Shown here: positions 19,116-28,500 of the stretch, piece by piece | How the letters are laid out: every line of letters begins with the position of its first letter | Position numbering within the stretch: the first letter of the stretch is position 1 | From: Saccharospirillum salsuginis | GTDB taxonomy: Bacteria > Pseudomonadota > Gammaproteobacteria > Pseudomonadales > Natronospirillaceae | Assembly: GCF_014651855.1 (NCBI RefSeq) | Contig: NZ_BMXR01000010.1 | Location: forward strand, 62,001-126,000 | DNA: 64,000 nucleotides | Reading direction: 5' to 3' | Made by a program: the position numbers and the translations under genes | The notes under the pieces: model-generated | The model's input: the letters and a program-made list of their open reading frames with translations, nothing else | What the model was told of the DNA's origin: nothing | Database searches by the model: none

Positions 19116-20111
19116 TCAGTTCCACTTGCGGTGGTAGGCACCCAAGGTCGTCTGGTGCCCTTCGGACAGACGGGCCAGAGTCTCGTCCCAGGTTGAGCGA
19201 ACCTGAAACCGATTCGGGTCGCGCTTTACCTCGTCGATAGCCTGCCGCCAGACACGGGTTACCTGAGCCACATAAGCCGGGCTGCGCTGCCGACCTTCGA
19301 TCTTGACCGCGGCGATCCCCTCATTGTACAGGTCCGGAAGGAGTGACAGTGTATTCAGACTGGTGGGCTCTTCGAGCACATGGTATGTGTTGTCCTCCAC
19401 CCGAAAGCGCCCCTTGCACAACGTCGGGTAACCGGCCTGTTCATCGGGCTGGAAACGATCGATAACGACGCCATTAAGGCGCGACACCATATCTTCCCCT
19501 TCCTCCGACCACCGAACGAATTCAGCGGGTGAACAGGCGCCAGCCGTATTGGGTGATTCGCCGGTCATATAGGAACTCAGGTAGCAACGTCCTTCGGCCA
19601 TAATGCACAAACTGCCGAAGGCGAAAACCTCAAGAGGAACGTCGGTACCGCGTGCCAGTGCGCGAACTTGCGGCATTGACAGGACACGGGGTAGCACTAC
19701 ACGTCGCACATCGAATTGGCGATGATAAAAATCGATGGCCCCTAGGTTGGTTGCGGATGCTTGTACCGACAGATGGCGCTCAACGTTGGGATATTGAGTC
19801 GCCGCGTAATCCAAAAGCGCGATATCGGCCAGAATCAGCACATCGGCTCCGCAACGCACCGATATATCGACCGCCTCCTGCCACTGCTCAAACCCCTTGG
19901 GGTGGACGAATGTGTTGATTGCGACGTGCAGTTTTCGACCGTGACTGTGCGCCCTGGTTGCCGCCTCGGTCAGTTGCTCCACGGTCAGGTTCAGACCCGC
20001 GAACCGTCGGGCGTTGGTACCGCCCTTCAAGCCAACGTATATCGCGTCGGCACCATTGGTGATGGCGGTATCGACAGCAACCAGACTGCCGGCTGGACAT
20101 AACAACTCCAT
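19116..20111 (-). CDS. ubiU: UbiU, oxygen-independent ubiquinone hydroxylation subunit (U32 peptidase family)
   Basis: 331 residues beginning MELLCPAGSL, with the U32 signature (EVFAFGSLCIMAEGRCYLSS) that carries two cluster Cys, followed by Cys in AGACSPAEF and TLCKGRF: the four Fe-S ligands of UbiU. It forms a heterodimer with UbiV. In P. aeruginosa and E. coli the UbiUVT proteins support anaerobic ubiquinone synthesis during nitrate respiration, which explains the linkage to narK and narGHJI. It is the first gene of the minus-strand operon, diverging from ubiT over a shared FNR-type box. Confidence 0.94.
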   Translation of the reverse strand: MELLCPAGSLVAVDTAITNGADAIYVGLKGGTNARRFAGLNLTVEQLTEAATRAHSHGRKLHVAINTFVHPKGFEQWQEAVDISVRCGADVLILADIALLDYAATQYPNVERHLSVQASATNLGAIDFYHRQFDVRRVVLPRVLSMPQVRALARGTDVPLEVFAFGSLCIMAEGRCYLSSYMTGESPNTAGACSPAEFVRWSEEGEDMVSRLNGVVIDRFQPDEQAGYPTLCKGRFRVEDNTYHVLEEPTSLNTLSLLPDLYNEGIAAVKIEGRQRSPAYVAQVTRVWRQAIDEVKRDPNRFQVRSTWDETLARLSEGHQTTLGAYHRKWN

Positions 20112-20179
20112 AGATGTCGTTCAACTCCAAATTGAGCACCTGTATAACCACATAGTGGCACGAGAAACTCCGTAAAAGG

Positions 20180-20193
20180 TTGATTTGACTCAA
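20180..20193. promoter_or_regulatory. FNR/Anr-type box controlling ubiUV-narK-P450 and ubiT divergently
   Basis: TTGATTTGACTCAA matches TTGAT-N4-ATCAA at 9 of 10 positions. It lies about midway between the ubiU and ubiT starts. Counting 22 bases from either end, as in class II FNR promoters, reaches CACTAT on the minus strand (20152-20157) and CAGAAT on the plus strand (20216-20221), both usable -10 elements. One box could therefore serve both directions. FNR control of these genes is known in E. coli; the regulator here is inferred. Confidence 0.75.
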
Positions 20194-20260
20194 AAGACGT
20201 TCACTTAACTTCACTCAGAATCACGGGCACTTTTTAATTGTTTATAGGAATCGATCCGAC

Positions 20261-20773
20261 ATGCATGATCCGGCGAAACATCAATACCCAAAAAGAGCTA
20301 TTAAATTCACGCTGCGTCAATTTCTGTCCAAGTGCCCATCCCCTGTATTTCATCATTCGGCTGAATTGTTTCTGAATCACACCTTCAAGTCGTATATTGA
20401 CAATGCGGAACTGGATTTCCTGGAAGGCAAGCACTGGAAAATCGATGTCAGCGACGCACCGAGAGCGCTCTGTATCACTCTCCTCAATCGCCGCATCAAG
20501 GTCACTCCGTGCACAGGCACTCCGGATCTTACCTTCAAAGGCCCGATCGCCAGCTTTGTTACCCTGGCGCTGAAAGAGGAAGATCCAGACGGACTGTTCT
20601 TCAATCGTAAGTTGATGATCACCGGTGATACAGCGTTAGGCCTGGAAATCAAGAATTTCATCGATCGTATGCCGCTTGAAGATATATTGAAATTTCCTAT
20701 GTCAACGATACTGAATGGTCTCGATAAAGTCTTTAACGCCGATCAGTCAGCCCAACACAACGGTTTGAAGTAA
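20261..20773 (+). CDS. ubiT: UbiT, SCP2-domain accessory factor of anaerobic ubiquinone synthesis
   Basis: 170 residues forming one SCP2 sterol-carrier domain (LCITLLNRRIKVTPC, then DLTFKGPIASFVTLALKEED and LMITGDTALGLEIKNFID regions), as in UbiT/YhbT. UbiT binds lipids and brings ubiquinone intermediates to the O2-independent pathway. The N-terminal 40 residues with FLSKCPSPVFHH are also typical. It is transcribed away from ubiU under the shared FNR-type box. Confidence 0.88.
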   Translation: MHDPAKHQYPKRAIKFTLRQFLSKCPSPVFHHSAELFLNHTFKSYIDNAELDFLEGKHWKIDVSDAPRALCITLLNRRIKVTPCTGTPDLTFKGPIASFVTLALKEEDPDGLFFNRKLMITGDTALGLEIKNFIDRMPLEDILKFPMSTILNGLDKVFNADQSAQHNGLK

Positions 20774-20830
20774 ACGTCTACCCAGTGGAACAGTCAGTTT
20801 CATATTTCAAAAAAGTGGAACGATGCCCGA

Positions 20831-20844
20831 TTGATCCACATCAA
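20831..20844 (+). promoter_or_regulatory. Perfect FNR/Dnr consensus box before the Cys-rich small protein
   Basis: TTGATCCACATCAA is a full match to TTGAT-N4-ATCAA. Twenty-two bases further lies AATACT (20867-20872), the expected -10 position for a class II promoter, giving a start site near 20879 and a leader of about 22 bases before the ATG at 20901. Confidence 0.8.
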
Positions 20845-20900
20845 TGTTTTCAGACCTGGTTGCATCAATACTGAATGTATTCCAACGTGGAGGATGAACC

Positions 20901-21332
20901 ATGTCGACATCGACCCCGCACATTATCGAACATCGTACTTGGTTGGACCGACTGATTGGTCGGTTTTACCGGGCCAACATGGGCCGGACCGTGTCTCAGT
21001 TCAGAGTGGAAGCACACACCCAGTACCAATCCATGATCACCGATCTCGACGTCAGGCTGGACCCGACTTTCGAAACGCTCGTCGCCGATACACTGAAACG
21101 TCGCGAACTGGTCGACTTCCGACCGTCCCATGTGCTGTTCCCCCGGATGATGAGGCAATTCGAAGTCACAAAATCGAAGTTTTTAAATCAAGAGCTTAAG
21201 ACGATGAGTAAACAATGCGATCAGTGCGATCACATCAGTCAATGCTGGCAGGCGTTGAGAAGGGACGCCGATGCGAGTGAGTGCCGGGCGTTTTGCCCGA
21301 ATGCCGAGGCGTTGATTGCTAAAACCCAATAG
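20901..21332 (+). CDS. Small Cys-rich protein of the nitrate cluster (DUF6455-like C-terminus)
   Basis: The 143-residue protein has an N-terminal half of about 95 residues without recognisable motif. The C-terminal part has five Cys in the order CDQCDHISQC, then SECRAFCPNA (C-x2-C-x5-C-x11-C-x3-C), which resembles the small DUF6455 domain family. The spacing could bind a metal or Fe-S cluster. It stands alone between ubiT and ppiC and has its own perfect FNR-type box, which implies anaerobic induction. Function unknown. Confidence 0.7.
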   Translation: MSTSTPHIIEHRTWLDRLIGRFYRANMGRTVSQFRVEAHTQYQSMITDLDVRLDPTFETLVADTLKRRELVDFRPSHVLFPRMMRQFEVTKSKFLNQELKTMSKQCDQCDHISQCWQALRRDADASECRAFCPNAEALIAKTQ

Positions 21333-21361
21333 TGCGGGAATCCATACCAATCCTGAAAAAT

Positions 21362-21487
21362 CTGTAGGGTGGGCACTGCCCACCATCTTACTTGGCTGAG
21401 GTCTCCTTCTATTGTTAAGTGGATGCCTCTGTGGGTGTAACCGAATTCATGGTGGGCAGCCGAAGCGTCGGACCGTCCCACCCTACA
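21362..21487. repeat. GTAGGGTGGGC / GCCCACC palindromic repeats between the Cys-rich gene and ppiC
   Basis: Two related palindromic units lie here: GTAGGGTGGGCACTGCCCAC at 21362-21382 and a split unit from GGTGGGCAG (21451) to CCCACCCTAC (21487). The same unit recurs at 22412-22494 behind narI, so this is an interspersed extragenic repeat family. No coding signal is visible. Confidence 0.65.
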
Positions 21488-21501
21488 AATGCTCGAACCA
21501 C

Positions 21502-21534
21502 AAAAAAAAGGGGGTGAATCAACACCCCCTTTTT
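21502..21534 (-). terminator. Intrinsic terminator of the narGHJI-ppiC operon
   Basis: GGGGGTG and CACCCCC arms around a short loop, with eight A on one side and T-run on the other, begin six bases after the ppiC stop. It is nearly symmetric, so it may also end the Cys-rich gene transcript. Confidence 0.85.
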
Positions 21535-21539
21535 CATCA

Positions 21540-22310
21540 CTACTGCATCAGAGGCGATGCACTAACATCCATATCCAACCCTTCGATATTGGCGTCCGCC
21601 AACAATTGGGTCAGGTACTGTGCGATGGCTTTGCGCCGTACTTTCTCGTTCAGATAGTCCCGAATGTCTTGTTCCACCATGTCGAACGTCAGAGCCTGGC
21701 CTTCCACTCTGTGGTGAACCTGAACCAGGTGATAGCCGTAACGGCTTTCCACCGGGTTCGGCAGCAAGCCGACGCTGGCCGCGAAGACGGGCCGTTCGAA
21801 TTCCGGTACGGTCTGGCCGCGCTCCAGCTGCCCCAGTGAACCGCCTTCGTTCTGACTGGTGCAGGCGGAGTGGCGTTTGGCCAGTTCGGCGAACCGGCCC
21901 GGCTCGCCTTTCAACCGTTCCAGCAAGACTTCGGCTTGTTCCAGGGTTTGCATCCGTTCTTCGGCGTCCTCGGGGTCCGCCGCCAACAGGATGTGGCTGA
22001 CGTCCAGCAGCGGTGAGGTGACGAAACGATCCCGGTTGGCCTCGAAGTACTGTCGGCATTCGTCTGTGGTGGCCCGTGGGTAGGTGACCTCGGCGTCGAA
22101 CAGTTGCTCGATGAAGTCGGCTTCGCCGGCCGGGTCGTCCCAGTCGTCCAGTTCCAGACCCAGGGCTTCGGCGCGGTCCTTGAGGACCTCGCCGATCACC
22201 AGCGTCCGGGCGGCCTGGAACAAGGCCTCGTCTTTCGACTCGGCCGGGTGGTATTGCATTTCCCGGTAGAGGTGGTCTTCCGGGAGGGTTCGACCGTTGA
22301 TTTTGATCAT
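21540..22310 (-). CDS. Parvulin-type peptidyl-prolyl isomerase linked to narGHJI
   Basis: 256 residues without a signal peptide, with a helical N-terminal chaperone part and a parvulin PPIase domain (VSHILLAADPEDAEER, GGSLGQLERGQTVPEFE, VESRYGYHLVQVHHR), as in NifM/PpiC-like proteins. A PPIase commonly follows narI in proteobacterial nar operons and is thought to help fold or assemble the nitrate reductase in the cytoplasm. It is separated from narI by 273 bases containing a nested inverted repeat, so its expression may be partly uncoupled. Confidence 0.88.
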   Translation of the reverse strand: MIKINGRTLPEDHLYREMQYHPAESKDEALFQAARTLVIGEVLKDRAEALGLELDDWDDPAGEADFIEQLFDAEVTYPRATTDECRQYFEANRDRFVTSPLLDVSHILLAADPEDAEERMQTLEQAEVLLERLKGEPGRFAELAKRHSACTSQNEGGSLGQLERGQTVPEFERPVFAASVGLLPNPVESRYGYHLVQVHHRVEGQALTFDMVEQDIRDYLNEKVRRKAIAQYLTQLLADANIEGLDMDVSASPLMQ

Positions 22311-22343
22311 GTCGGGGCTCTCGTTTGGTTCTGTTTGGCCTTC

Positions 22344-22560
22344 TTGTTGGATTACGCGCTCTCGCGCTAATCCAACCTACATAAACCTTGGCTGGCAGCT
22401 CGTAGCATGAGCCCGTAGGGTGGGCACCGCCCACCATGGTGGACCAACAATACACGGTGGTCCGATCATTGGTGGGCAATGCCCACCCTACGGGTTAGTT
22501 CAGTACGTAGGTTGGATCGGTCCGACGCTTCGGTAGCGCGTGAGCGCGTAATCCAACAAT
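22344..22560. repeat. Nested inverted repeat between narI and ppiC
   Basis: The outer arms are TTGTTGGATTACGCGCT (from 22344) and AGCGCGTAATCCAACA-type sequence ending near 22560, with additional GTAGGTTGGA copies. The inner arms are CCCGTAGGGTGGGCA (from 22412) and TGCCCACCCTACGGG (ending 22494). Folded as RNA, the whole 217 bases would form a cruciform-like structure in the narI-ppiC spacer. It may act in mRNA processing or partial termination. Confidence 0.7.
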
Positions 22561-22583
22561 CCAACCGTGGCACAATTGTTGAT

Positions 22584-23276
22584 TTACACCTTCGCCACTT
22601 TCCGACGCACAACTTGGTAATTCCGCGTTACGTACGTCACCGGCACACTCCAGATGTGCACCAACCGGCTGAACGGGAACAGCACAAACAGGGTGATGCC
22701 CAATGTCACATGCATCTTGTACACCCAGTGCACTTCACCGATGTAACCCACCGCTTCGATCGGACGGAAGGTCAACAGGTACCGCGACCAGCTCATCAGT
22801 TTGTACATTTCCTGCCCGTCCATGTGACTGGAGGAAATGAAGATGGTGATCATGCCAAGGATCAACTGCGCGTAGATCAACAACAGAATGGCAATATCCA
22901 TTCGGCTGCTGCTGGCGCGGACGCGGGGGTTGGTCAATCGGCGTTTGATCAGCATGGTCAGGCCGATGAAGCACAGAATGCCGAAGATGCCGCCGACAGC
23001 CATGGCGATCAACTGCTTGGTGGCCAGGTCGATGCCGAACAGGTGCCACAGTTCATACGGCACCACCAAACCGGCGAAATGGCCGAGCAGGATCATGATG
23101 ATGCCGACGTGGAACAGGATGCTGGCAATGCGGAAATTGCTTTTGTCCAGCATCTGGCTGGAGCTGGCTTTCCAGGTGTACTGTTCACGGTCGTAGCGGA
23201 TCAGGCTGCCGAGCAGGAACACGCCGGAAGCGATGTAGGGATAAATCCCGAAGAAAAACATGTTGGCAAAATTCAT
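22584..23276 (-). CDS. narI: Respiratory nitrate reductase gamma subunit NarI
   Basis: 230 residues with five transmembrane helices, as expected for the dihaem cytochrome b subunit that takes electrons from quinol and anchors NarGH to the inner membrane. Haem-ligand His residues are visible in FHVGIIMILLGHFAG and in the C-terminal HVTLGITLFVLFPFSRLVH stretch. It starts two bases after narJ ends. Confidence 0.96.
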   Translation of the reverse strand: MNFANMFFFGIYPYIASGVFLLGSLIRYDREQYTWKASSSQMLDKSNFRIASILFHVGIIMILLGHFAGLVVPYELWHLFGIDLATKQLIAMAVGGIFGILCFIGLTMLIKRRLTNPRVRASSSRMDIAILLLIYAQLILGMITIFISSSHMDGQEMYKLMSWSRYLLTFRPIEAVGYIGEVHWVYKMHVTLGITLFVLFPFSRLVHIWSVPVTYVTRNYQVVRRKVAKV

Positions 23277-23278
23277 GG

Positions 23279-24022
23279 TTAGACTCCTCGTTCCGCTGTG
23301 ACGGACGGGTCGCCGGCGGCGTCCACCCAGTTGAGCGGCATGTACTGATCGCGTCGCTGTGACTCGGACGGTTTGTTCTGGGCGGTCGGGCAGCTGTCGC
23401 CGGCCGCACCCGGGCCAAAGGTTACCTGCTCTTCCTCCCAGACCTTGTCGATGGCTTCCGGGGTGTCGTCGCGCTTTTCGCCATTCAATTGTTCACGAAC
23501 GTCGTCCAGCGCGACGTCCACACCGGACAGGGACAACAAGGCGTGGAGCACGGCGGCATAAGGGCTTTCGCGATGCTCCAGGCGGCACGCTAGAACCGCC
23601 AGGATGTGAGCCACTTCGGCCAGGCCGGCGCGGAAGTTGTCCTCGCCCTGGGTCGACAGGAATTCCAGGTACAGCGGCAGATAGTCCGGCAGTTCGCGTT
23701 CGCTGATGTCGAGCCCGGCGGCGCGATACTGCTGCAGCAAGTCGACCATGGCCTGGCCGCGATCGCGCGATTCGCCGTGCAGATGCTCGAACAGCATCAG
23801 CGACAGCGACCGGCCGCGTTCGAACAGCTCGTCGTATTCCGACTGCCAGTCCATCAGGTCGCGTGCGGTCTGCGACCGCACGAAGTCCTTCAGGGCGTCC
23901 TTGTCGGAACCGTCGAGCGGCAACGCATCGATGGCATTCAACACGTCGTAGCGATGCTCGACCAGGGCCGATGTCGGATAGTCCAGCAAGTGCGAGAGAA
24001 TGATCACGGAATTCATATTCAA
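23279..24022 (-). CDS. narJ: Nitrate reductase assembly chaperone NarJ
   Basis: 247 residues of the TorD/NarJ chaperone fold, beginning with the typical LSHLLDYPTSAL and containing the LFEHLHGESRDRGQAMVDLL and PDYLPLYLEFLS segments that define NarJ. It helps insert the molybdenum cofactor into NarG in the cytoplasm. Its ATG overlaps the narH stop (ATGA). Confidence 0.95.
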   Translation of the reverse strand: MNMNSVIILSHLLDYPTSALVEHRYDVLNAIDALPLDGSDKDALKDFVRSQTARDLMDWQSEYDELFERGRSLSLMLFEHLHGESRDRGQAMVDLLQQYRAAGLDISERELPDYLPLYLEFLSTQGEDNFRAGLAEVAHILAVLACRLEHRESPYAAVLHALLSLSGVDVALDDVREQLNGEKRDDTPEAIDKVWEEEQVTFGPGAAGDSCPTAQNKPSESQRRDQYMPLNWVDAAGDPSVTAERGV

Positions 24023-25554
24023 TCCTCCAACTTGACTGGAATGATCTTGCGATCGACCTGGGTATTGCCGCCAAACAGGCTAACGCCGGTGTCACCGTCG
24101 CTGCAGCCGTTGCCGAAGCTGAAGCCGCACCCACTCTTCATGTCGTAAGCGTTCTCGGCATAGGCGCGATGGCTGGTCGGAATCACGAAGCGGTCTTCGT
24201 AGTTGGCGATGGCCATCACCTGATACATGGTTTCCACCTGATTAACGGTCAGCCCCACCTGCTTCAGCACCTCCAGATCCTCGACCTGATCGACCTGCTG
24301 GGAGCGTTTGAAGGCGCGCATGGCGATCATTTTCTCCAGCGCCGCGACCACGGGCTCCTCGTCACCGGCGGTGAGCAGGTTGGCCAGGTACCGCATCGGA
24401 ATCCGCTGCGATTTCAGGTCCGGAATGACGCCGTTCATGCCGATGTGACCGGCCTCGACGGCGGACTGGATCGGCGACAGCGGCGGCACGTACCAGACCA
24501 TCGGCAGGGTGCGGTATTCGGGGTGCAGCGGCAGGGCCACTTTCCATTCCATCGCCATCTTGTAGACCGGCGACAGTTGCGCGGACTCGATCCAGGCATC
24601 GGGAATGCCTTCTTTTTGCGCGGCCTCGATCACTTTCGGGTCGGTCGGGTCCAGGAAGATGTCGAGCTGCGCCTGATACAGGTCACGCTCGTTCTCGACA
24701 CTGGCCGCCGCTTCGATCTTGTCCGCGTCGTACAACAGCACACCCAGGTAGCGAATCCGGCCGACACAGGTTTCCGAACACACAGTCGGCTGACCAACCT
24801 CGATGCGCGGGTAGCAGAACGTGCACTTCTCGGACTTGCCGCTCTTCCAGTTGAAGTAGATCTTCTTGTACGGGCAGGCGGAGACGCACATGCGCCAACC
24901 GCGGCATTTGTCCTGGTCGATCAGGACGATGCCGTCCTCTTCACGCTTGTAGATGGCGCCTGACGGGCAGGAGGCGACACAGGCCGGATTCAGGCAGTGT
25001 TCGCACAGGCGCGGCAGGTACATCATGAAGGTGTTTTCGAACTGACCGTAGATGTCCTGCTGGACCACCTCGTCGAAGTTCTTGTCCTTGCGCCGCTTTT
25101 CGAATTCGGTGCCGAGGATTTCCTCCCAGTTCGGCCCCCACTCGATCTTCTCCATGCGCTGGCCGGAGATCAGCGAGCGCGGGCGCGCCACCGGTTGGTG
25201 CTTCGAGTCACCGGCGGTGTGCAGGTGCTGGTAGTCGAAATCGAACGGCTCGTAATAGTCGTCGATCTGCGGCAGGTCCGGGTTGGCGAAGATGTTCGCC
25301 AGCACCCGCAGCTTGCCGCCGATACGCGGTGTGATCTTGCCGTTCTTGTGGCGCTTCCAGCCGCCGTTCCACTTGTCCTGGTTTTCCCATTCTTTCGGGA
25401 ACCCGACCCCGGGTTTGGTTTCGACGTTGTTGAACCAGGCATACTCGACGCCTTCGCGCGAGGTCCAGACATTCTTGCAGGTGACTGAACAGGTGTGGCA
25501 GCCAATGCACTTGTCGAGATTCAACACCATGCCGATTTGAGCACGTACTTTCAT
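24019..25554 (-). CDS. narH: Respiratory nitrate reductase beta subunit NarH
   Basis: 511 residues with four ferredoxin-type Cys clusters: CIGCHTCSVTCKNVW at the N-terminus, then CEHCLNPACVASCPSG, CRGWRMCVSACPYKK (with the characteristic Trp that replaces a Cys and makes a 3Fe-4S centre) and CTFCYPRI. It passes electrons from NarI haems to NarG on the cytoplasmic side of the membrane. It follows narG by nine bases. Confidence 0.97.
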   Translation of the reverse strand: MKVRAQIGMVLNLDKCIGCHTCSVTCKNVWTSREGVEYAWFNNVETKPGVGFPKEWENQDKWNGGWKRHKNGKITPRIGGKLRVLANIFANPDLPQIDDYYEPFDFDYQHLHTAGDSKHQPVARPRSLISGQRMEKIEWGPNWEEILGTEFEKRRKDKNFDEVVQQDIYGQFENTFMMYLPRLCEHCLNPACVASCPSGAIYKREEDGIVLIDQDKCRGWRMCVSACPYKKIYFNWKSGKSEKCTFCYPRIEVGQPTVCSETCVGRIRYLGVLLYDADKIEAAASVENERDLYQAQLDIFLDPTDPKVIEAAQKEGIPDAWIESAQLSPVYKMAMEWKVALPLHPEYRTLPMVWYVPPLSPIQSAVEAGHIGMNGVIPDLKSQRIPMRYLANLLTAGDEEPVVAALEKMIAMRAFKRSQQVDQVEDLEVLKQVGLTVNQVETMYQVMAIANYEDRFVIPTSHRAYAENAYDMKSGCGFSFGNGCSDGDTGVSLFGGNTQVDRKIIPVKLED

Positions 25555-25563
25555 GATTGACTC

Positions 25564-28500
25564 CTATTCCGTATCCAGCCAGTCGACCTTGTTCATCTTG
25601 CGCACGACGACGAATTCGTCGCGGTTGCAGCCGACGGTGCCGTAGTAGTTAAAGCCATACGCCTGCTGGGCATAGCCACCGATCATGTGGGTCGGTTTCA
25701 TCACCGCCCGGGTGACCGAGTTGTGAATACCGCCGCGGGTCTTGGTGGTCTCGCTGCCCGGCACGTTCACGATGCGCTCCTGGGCGTGGTACATCATGCT
25801 CATGCCGGTCGGTACGCGCTGGGAGACCACGGCCCGGGCCGTAATGGCGCCGTTGACGTTGAAGATCTCGATCCAGTCGTTGTCTTCGATGCCGGCGGCC
25901 TTGGCGTCGGTTTCGCTCAGCCAGACGATCGGCCCGCCACGCGACAGGGTCAGCATCAGCAGGTTGTCCGAGTAGGTGGAGTGAATGCCCCACTTCTGGT
26001 GCGGGGTGATCCAGTTCAGCACCAGCTCTTTGTTGCCGTTGCCCTTCTGGTTCAGCACCGGCGCGATGGTTTTCAGGTTGACCGGCGGCTTGTAGACACA
26101 GAGCGTCTCGCCGAAGTCGCGCATCCAGGTGTGATCCTGGTAGAACTGCTGCCGGCCGGTGATGGTCCGCCAGGGGATCAGTTCGTGCACGTTGGTGTAA
26201 CCGGCGTTGTAGGACACATGCTCGTCTTCAAGACCCGACCAGGTCGGCGCCGAGATGATCTTGCGCGGCTGCGCCACTACATCGCGGAAGCGGATCTTTT
26301 CCTCTTCCTTCGGACGGGCCAGGTGGGTGTGGTCGATGCCCGTGGACTTCGACAACGCTTCCCAGGCTTTCACCGCGACATGACCGTTGGTTTCCGGCGC
26401 CAGGCTGAGGATGACCTCGCAGGCGTCGATGGCGGTTTCGATCTTCGGCCGACCCTTGTTCGCGCCCTCTTCGGTGTGGGTCAGGTTCAGCTTGCCGAGG
26501 AATTCGACTTCCTCTTTGGTGTCCCACTTGATGCCCTTGCCGCCGTTGCCGAGTTCTTCCAGGGCCGGGCCGAGCGAGGTGAAGCGCGCGTAGGTGTTCG
26601 GGTAATCCCGCTCGACGACGGCGATGTTCGGCATGGTTTTACCCGGCACCGGTTCGCACTCGCCTTTCCACCAGGCTTTGAAATCGTACGGTTGGGCCAG
26701 TTCGTCCGGCGTGTCGTGCTGCATCGGCACGGTGACCACATCGGTTTCGACACCCAGGTGGCCCGGGCACAATTCGGAGTACTTCTTCGCCAGGCCCTTG
26801 AAGATGTCCCAGTCGCTGCGCGCTTCCCAGACCGGATCGACCGCGGAGGTCAGCGGGTGGATAAACGGGTGCATGTCGGACGTGTTCAGGTCGTCTTTTT
26901 CGTACCAGGTCGCCGTCGGCAACACGATGTCCGAATACAACGCCGTGGTGGACATGCGGAAGTCGATGGTGACCCAGAGGTCGACCTTGCCTTCCGGCGC
27001 TTCACGCCAGGTCACGTCTTCCGGACGGCCGGCGTCGGCATCGCCCAACTCTTTGCCCAGCAACCCGTGCTTGGTGCCGAGCAGGTGACGCAGCATGTAT
27101 TCGTGGCCCTTACCGCTGGAACCCAGCAGGTTGGAGCGCCAGACGAACATGTTGCGCGGGAAGTTCTTCGGGTCATCCGGGTCGACACAGGCGAAGTCCA
27201 GATCGCCGGCTTTCAACTCATTGACGACGTAGTCCTTCACGTTGATGCCCGCTTCATCGGCCTTGGCCTTGATGCGCAGCGGGTTGGTGTTCAACTGCGG
27301 TGCGGACGGCAACCAGCCCATGCGTTCGGCGCGGGTGTTGTAGTCGAGAATCGAACCGGTCCAATCATCGGTATCGGCCAATGGCGACAGCGTTTCGCGC
27401 ATGTCGAGTTTTTCGTAACGCCATTGGTTGGAATGGTTGTAGAAGAAGGAGGTCCCGTTCATCTGACGCGGCGGGCGCGTCCAGTCGAGACCGAACGCCA
27501 GCGGCAGCCAACCCAGTTGCGGGCGCAGTTTTTCCTGACCGACGTAGTGGGCCCAGCCGCCACCGCTCTGACCGACACAGCCGCACATCATCAGCATGTT
27601 GATGAGGCCACGGTAGTTCATGTCCATGTTGTACCAGTGGTTCAGACCGGCACCGACAATGACCATGGAACGGCCGCGTGTCTTGTTGGCGTTGTCGCCG
27701 AATTCGCGGGCGACGCGGATGACATCGGCGCGTTTCACACCGGTGATCTTTTCCTGCCACGCCGGGGTGTAGGGCACATCGTCGTCGTAGCTCTTGGCGG
27801 TCTGGTCGTCGCCGAGACCGGTGTCGACGCCGTAGTTGGCCAGCATCAGGTCGTAGACAGTGGCGACTCGGGCGGTCTCGCCGTTGGCCAGCGTAACGGT
27901 GCGTGCCGGAATCTTGCGCAGTTGAATCTCATCGTGATCGGTGTGCTGGAAGTAGCCGTATTCGTGCTCTTTACCGCCGAAATACGGGAAGGCCACGTCG
28001 ACGATCTCGTCGTGACGTTCTTTCAGTGACAGGGCCAGATTCACCTCGTGCCCTTCCTGACCTTCGCGCGCTTCCAGGTTCCATTTGCCCTGCTCGCCCC
28101 AGCGGTACCCGATGGAGCCGTTCGGCGCGACCAGTTCGTTGTTGCCTTGGTGAACACCGATGGTTTTCCAGTCCGGGTTGTTCTCCTGGCCCAGGTTGTC
28201 GACCAGGTCCGCCGCGCGCAGGAAGCGGCCTTGCTGGTAGCGCCCGTTCTTTTCGTCGAGCATCACCAGCATCGGCATGTCGGTATAACGACGCACGTAA
28301 TCCTGGAAATACTCACTCGGTTTGTCGATGTGGAATTCTTTCAGCAGGACGTGACCGAACGCCATGGCCAGGGCAGCATCGGTGCCCTGGCGCGGGGCCA
28401 GCCAGGTATCGCCGAATTTGGCGACTTCGGCGTAGTCCGGCGTGATGGCGCAGGTCTTGGTGCCCTTGTAACGCACTTCGGTCAGGAAGTGGGCGTCCGG

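Noticed and set aside
25687..28029. A 780-codon open frame antisense to narG
   Set aside because: It is the shadow of a long GC-rich gene; narG is certain, and the antisense reading has no recognisable domains.
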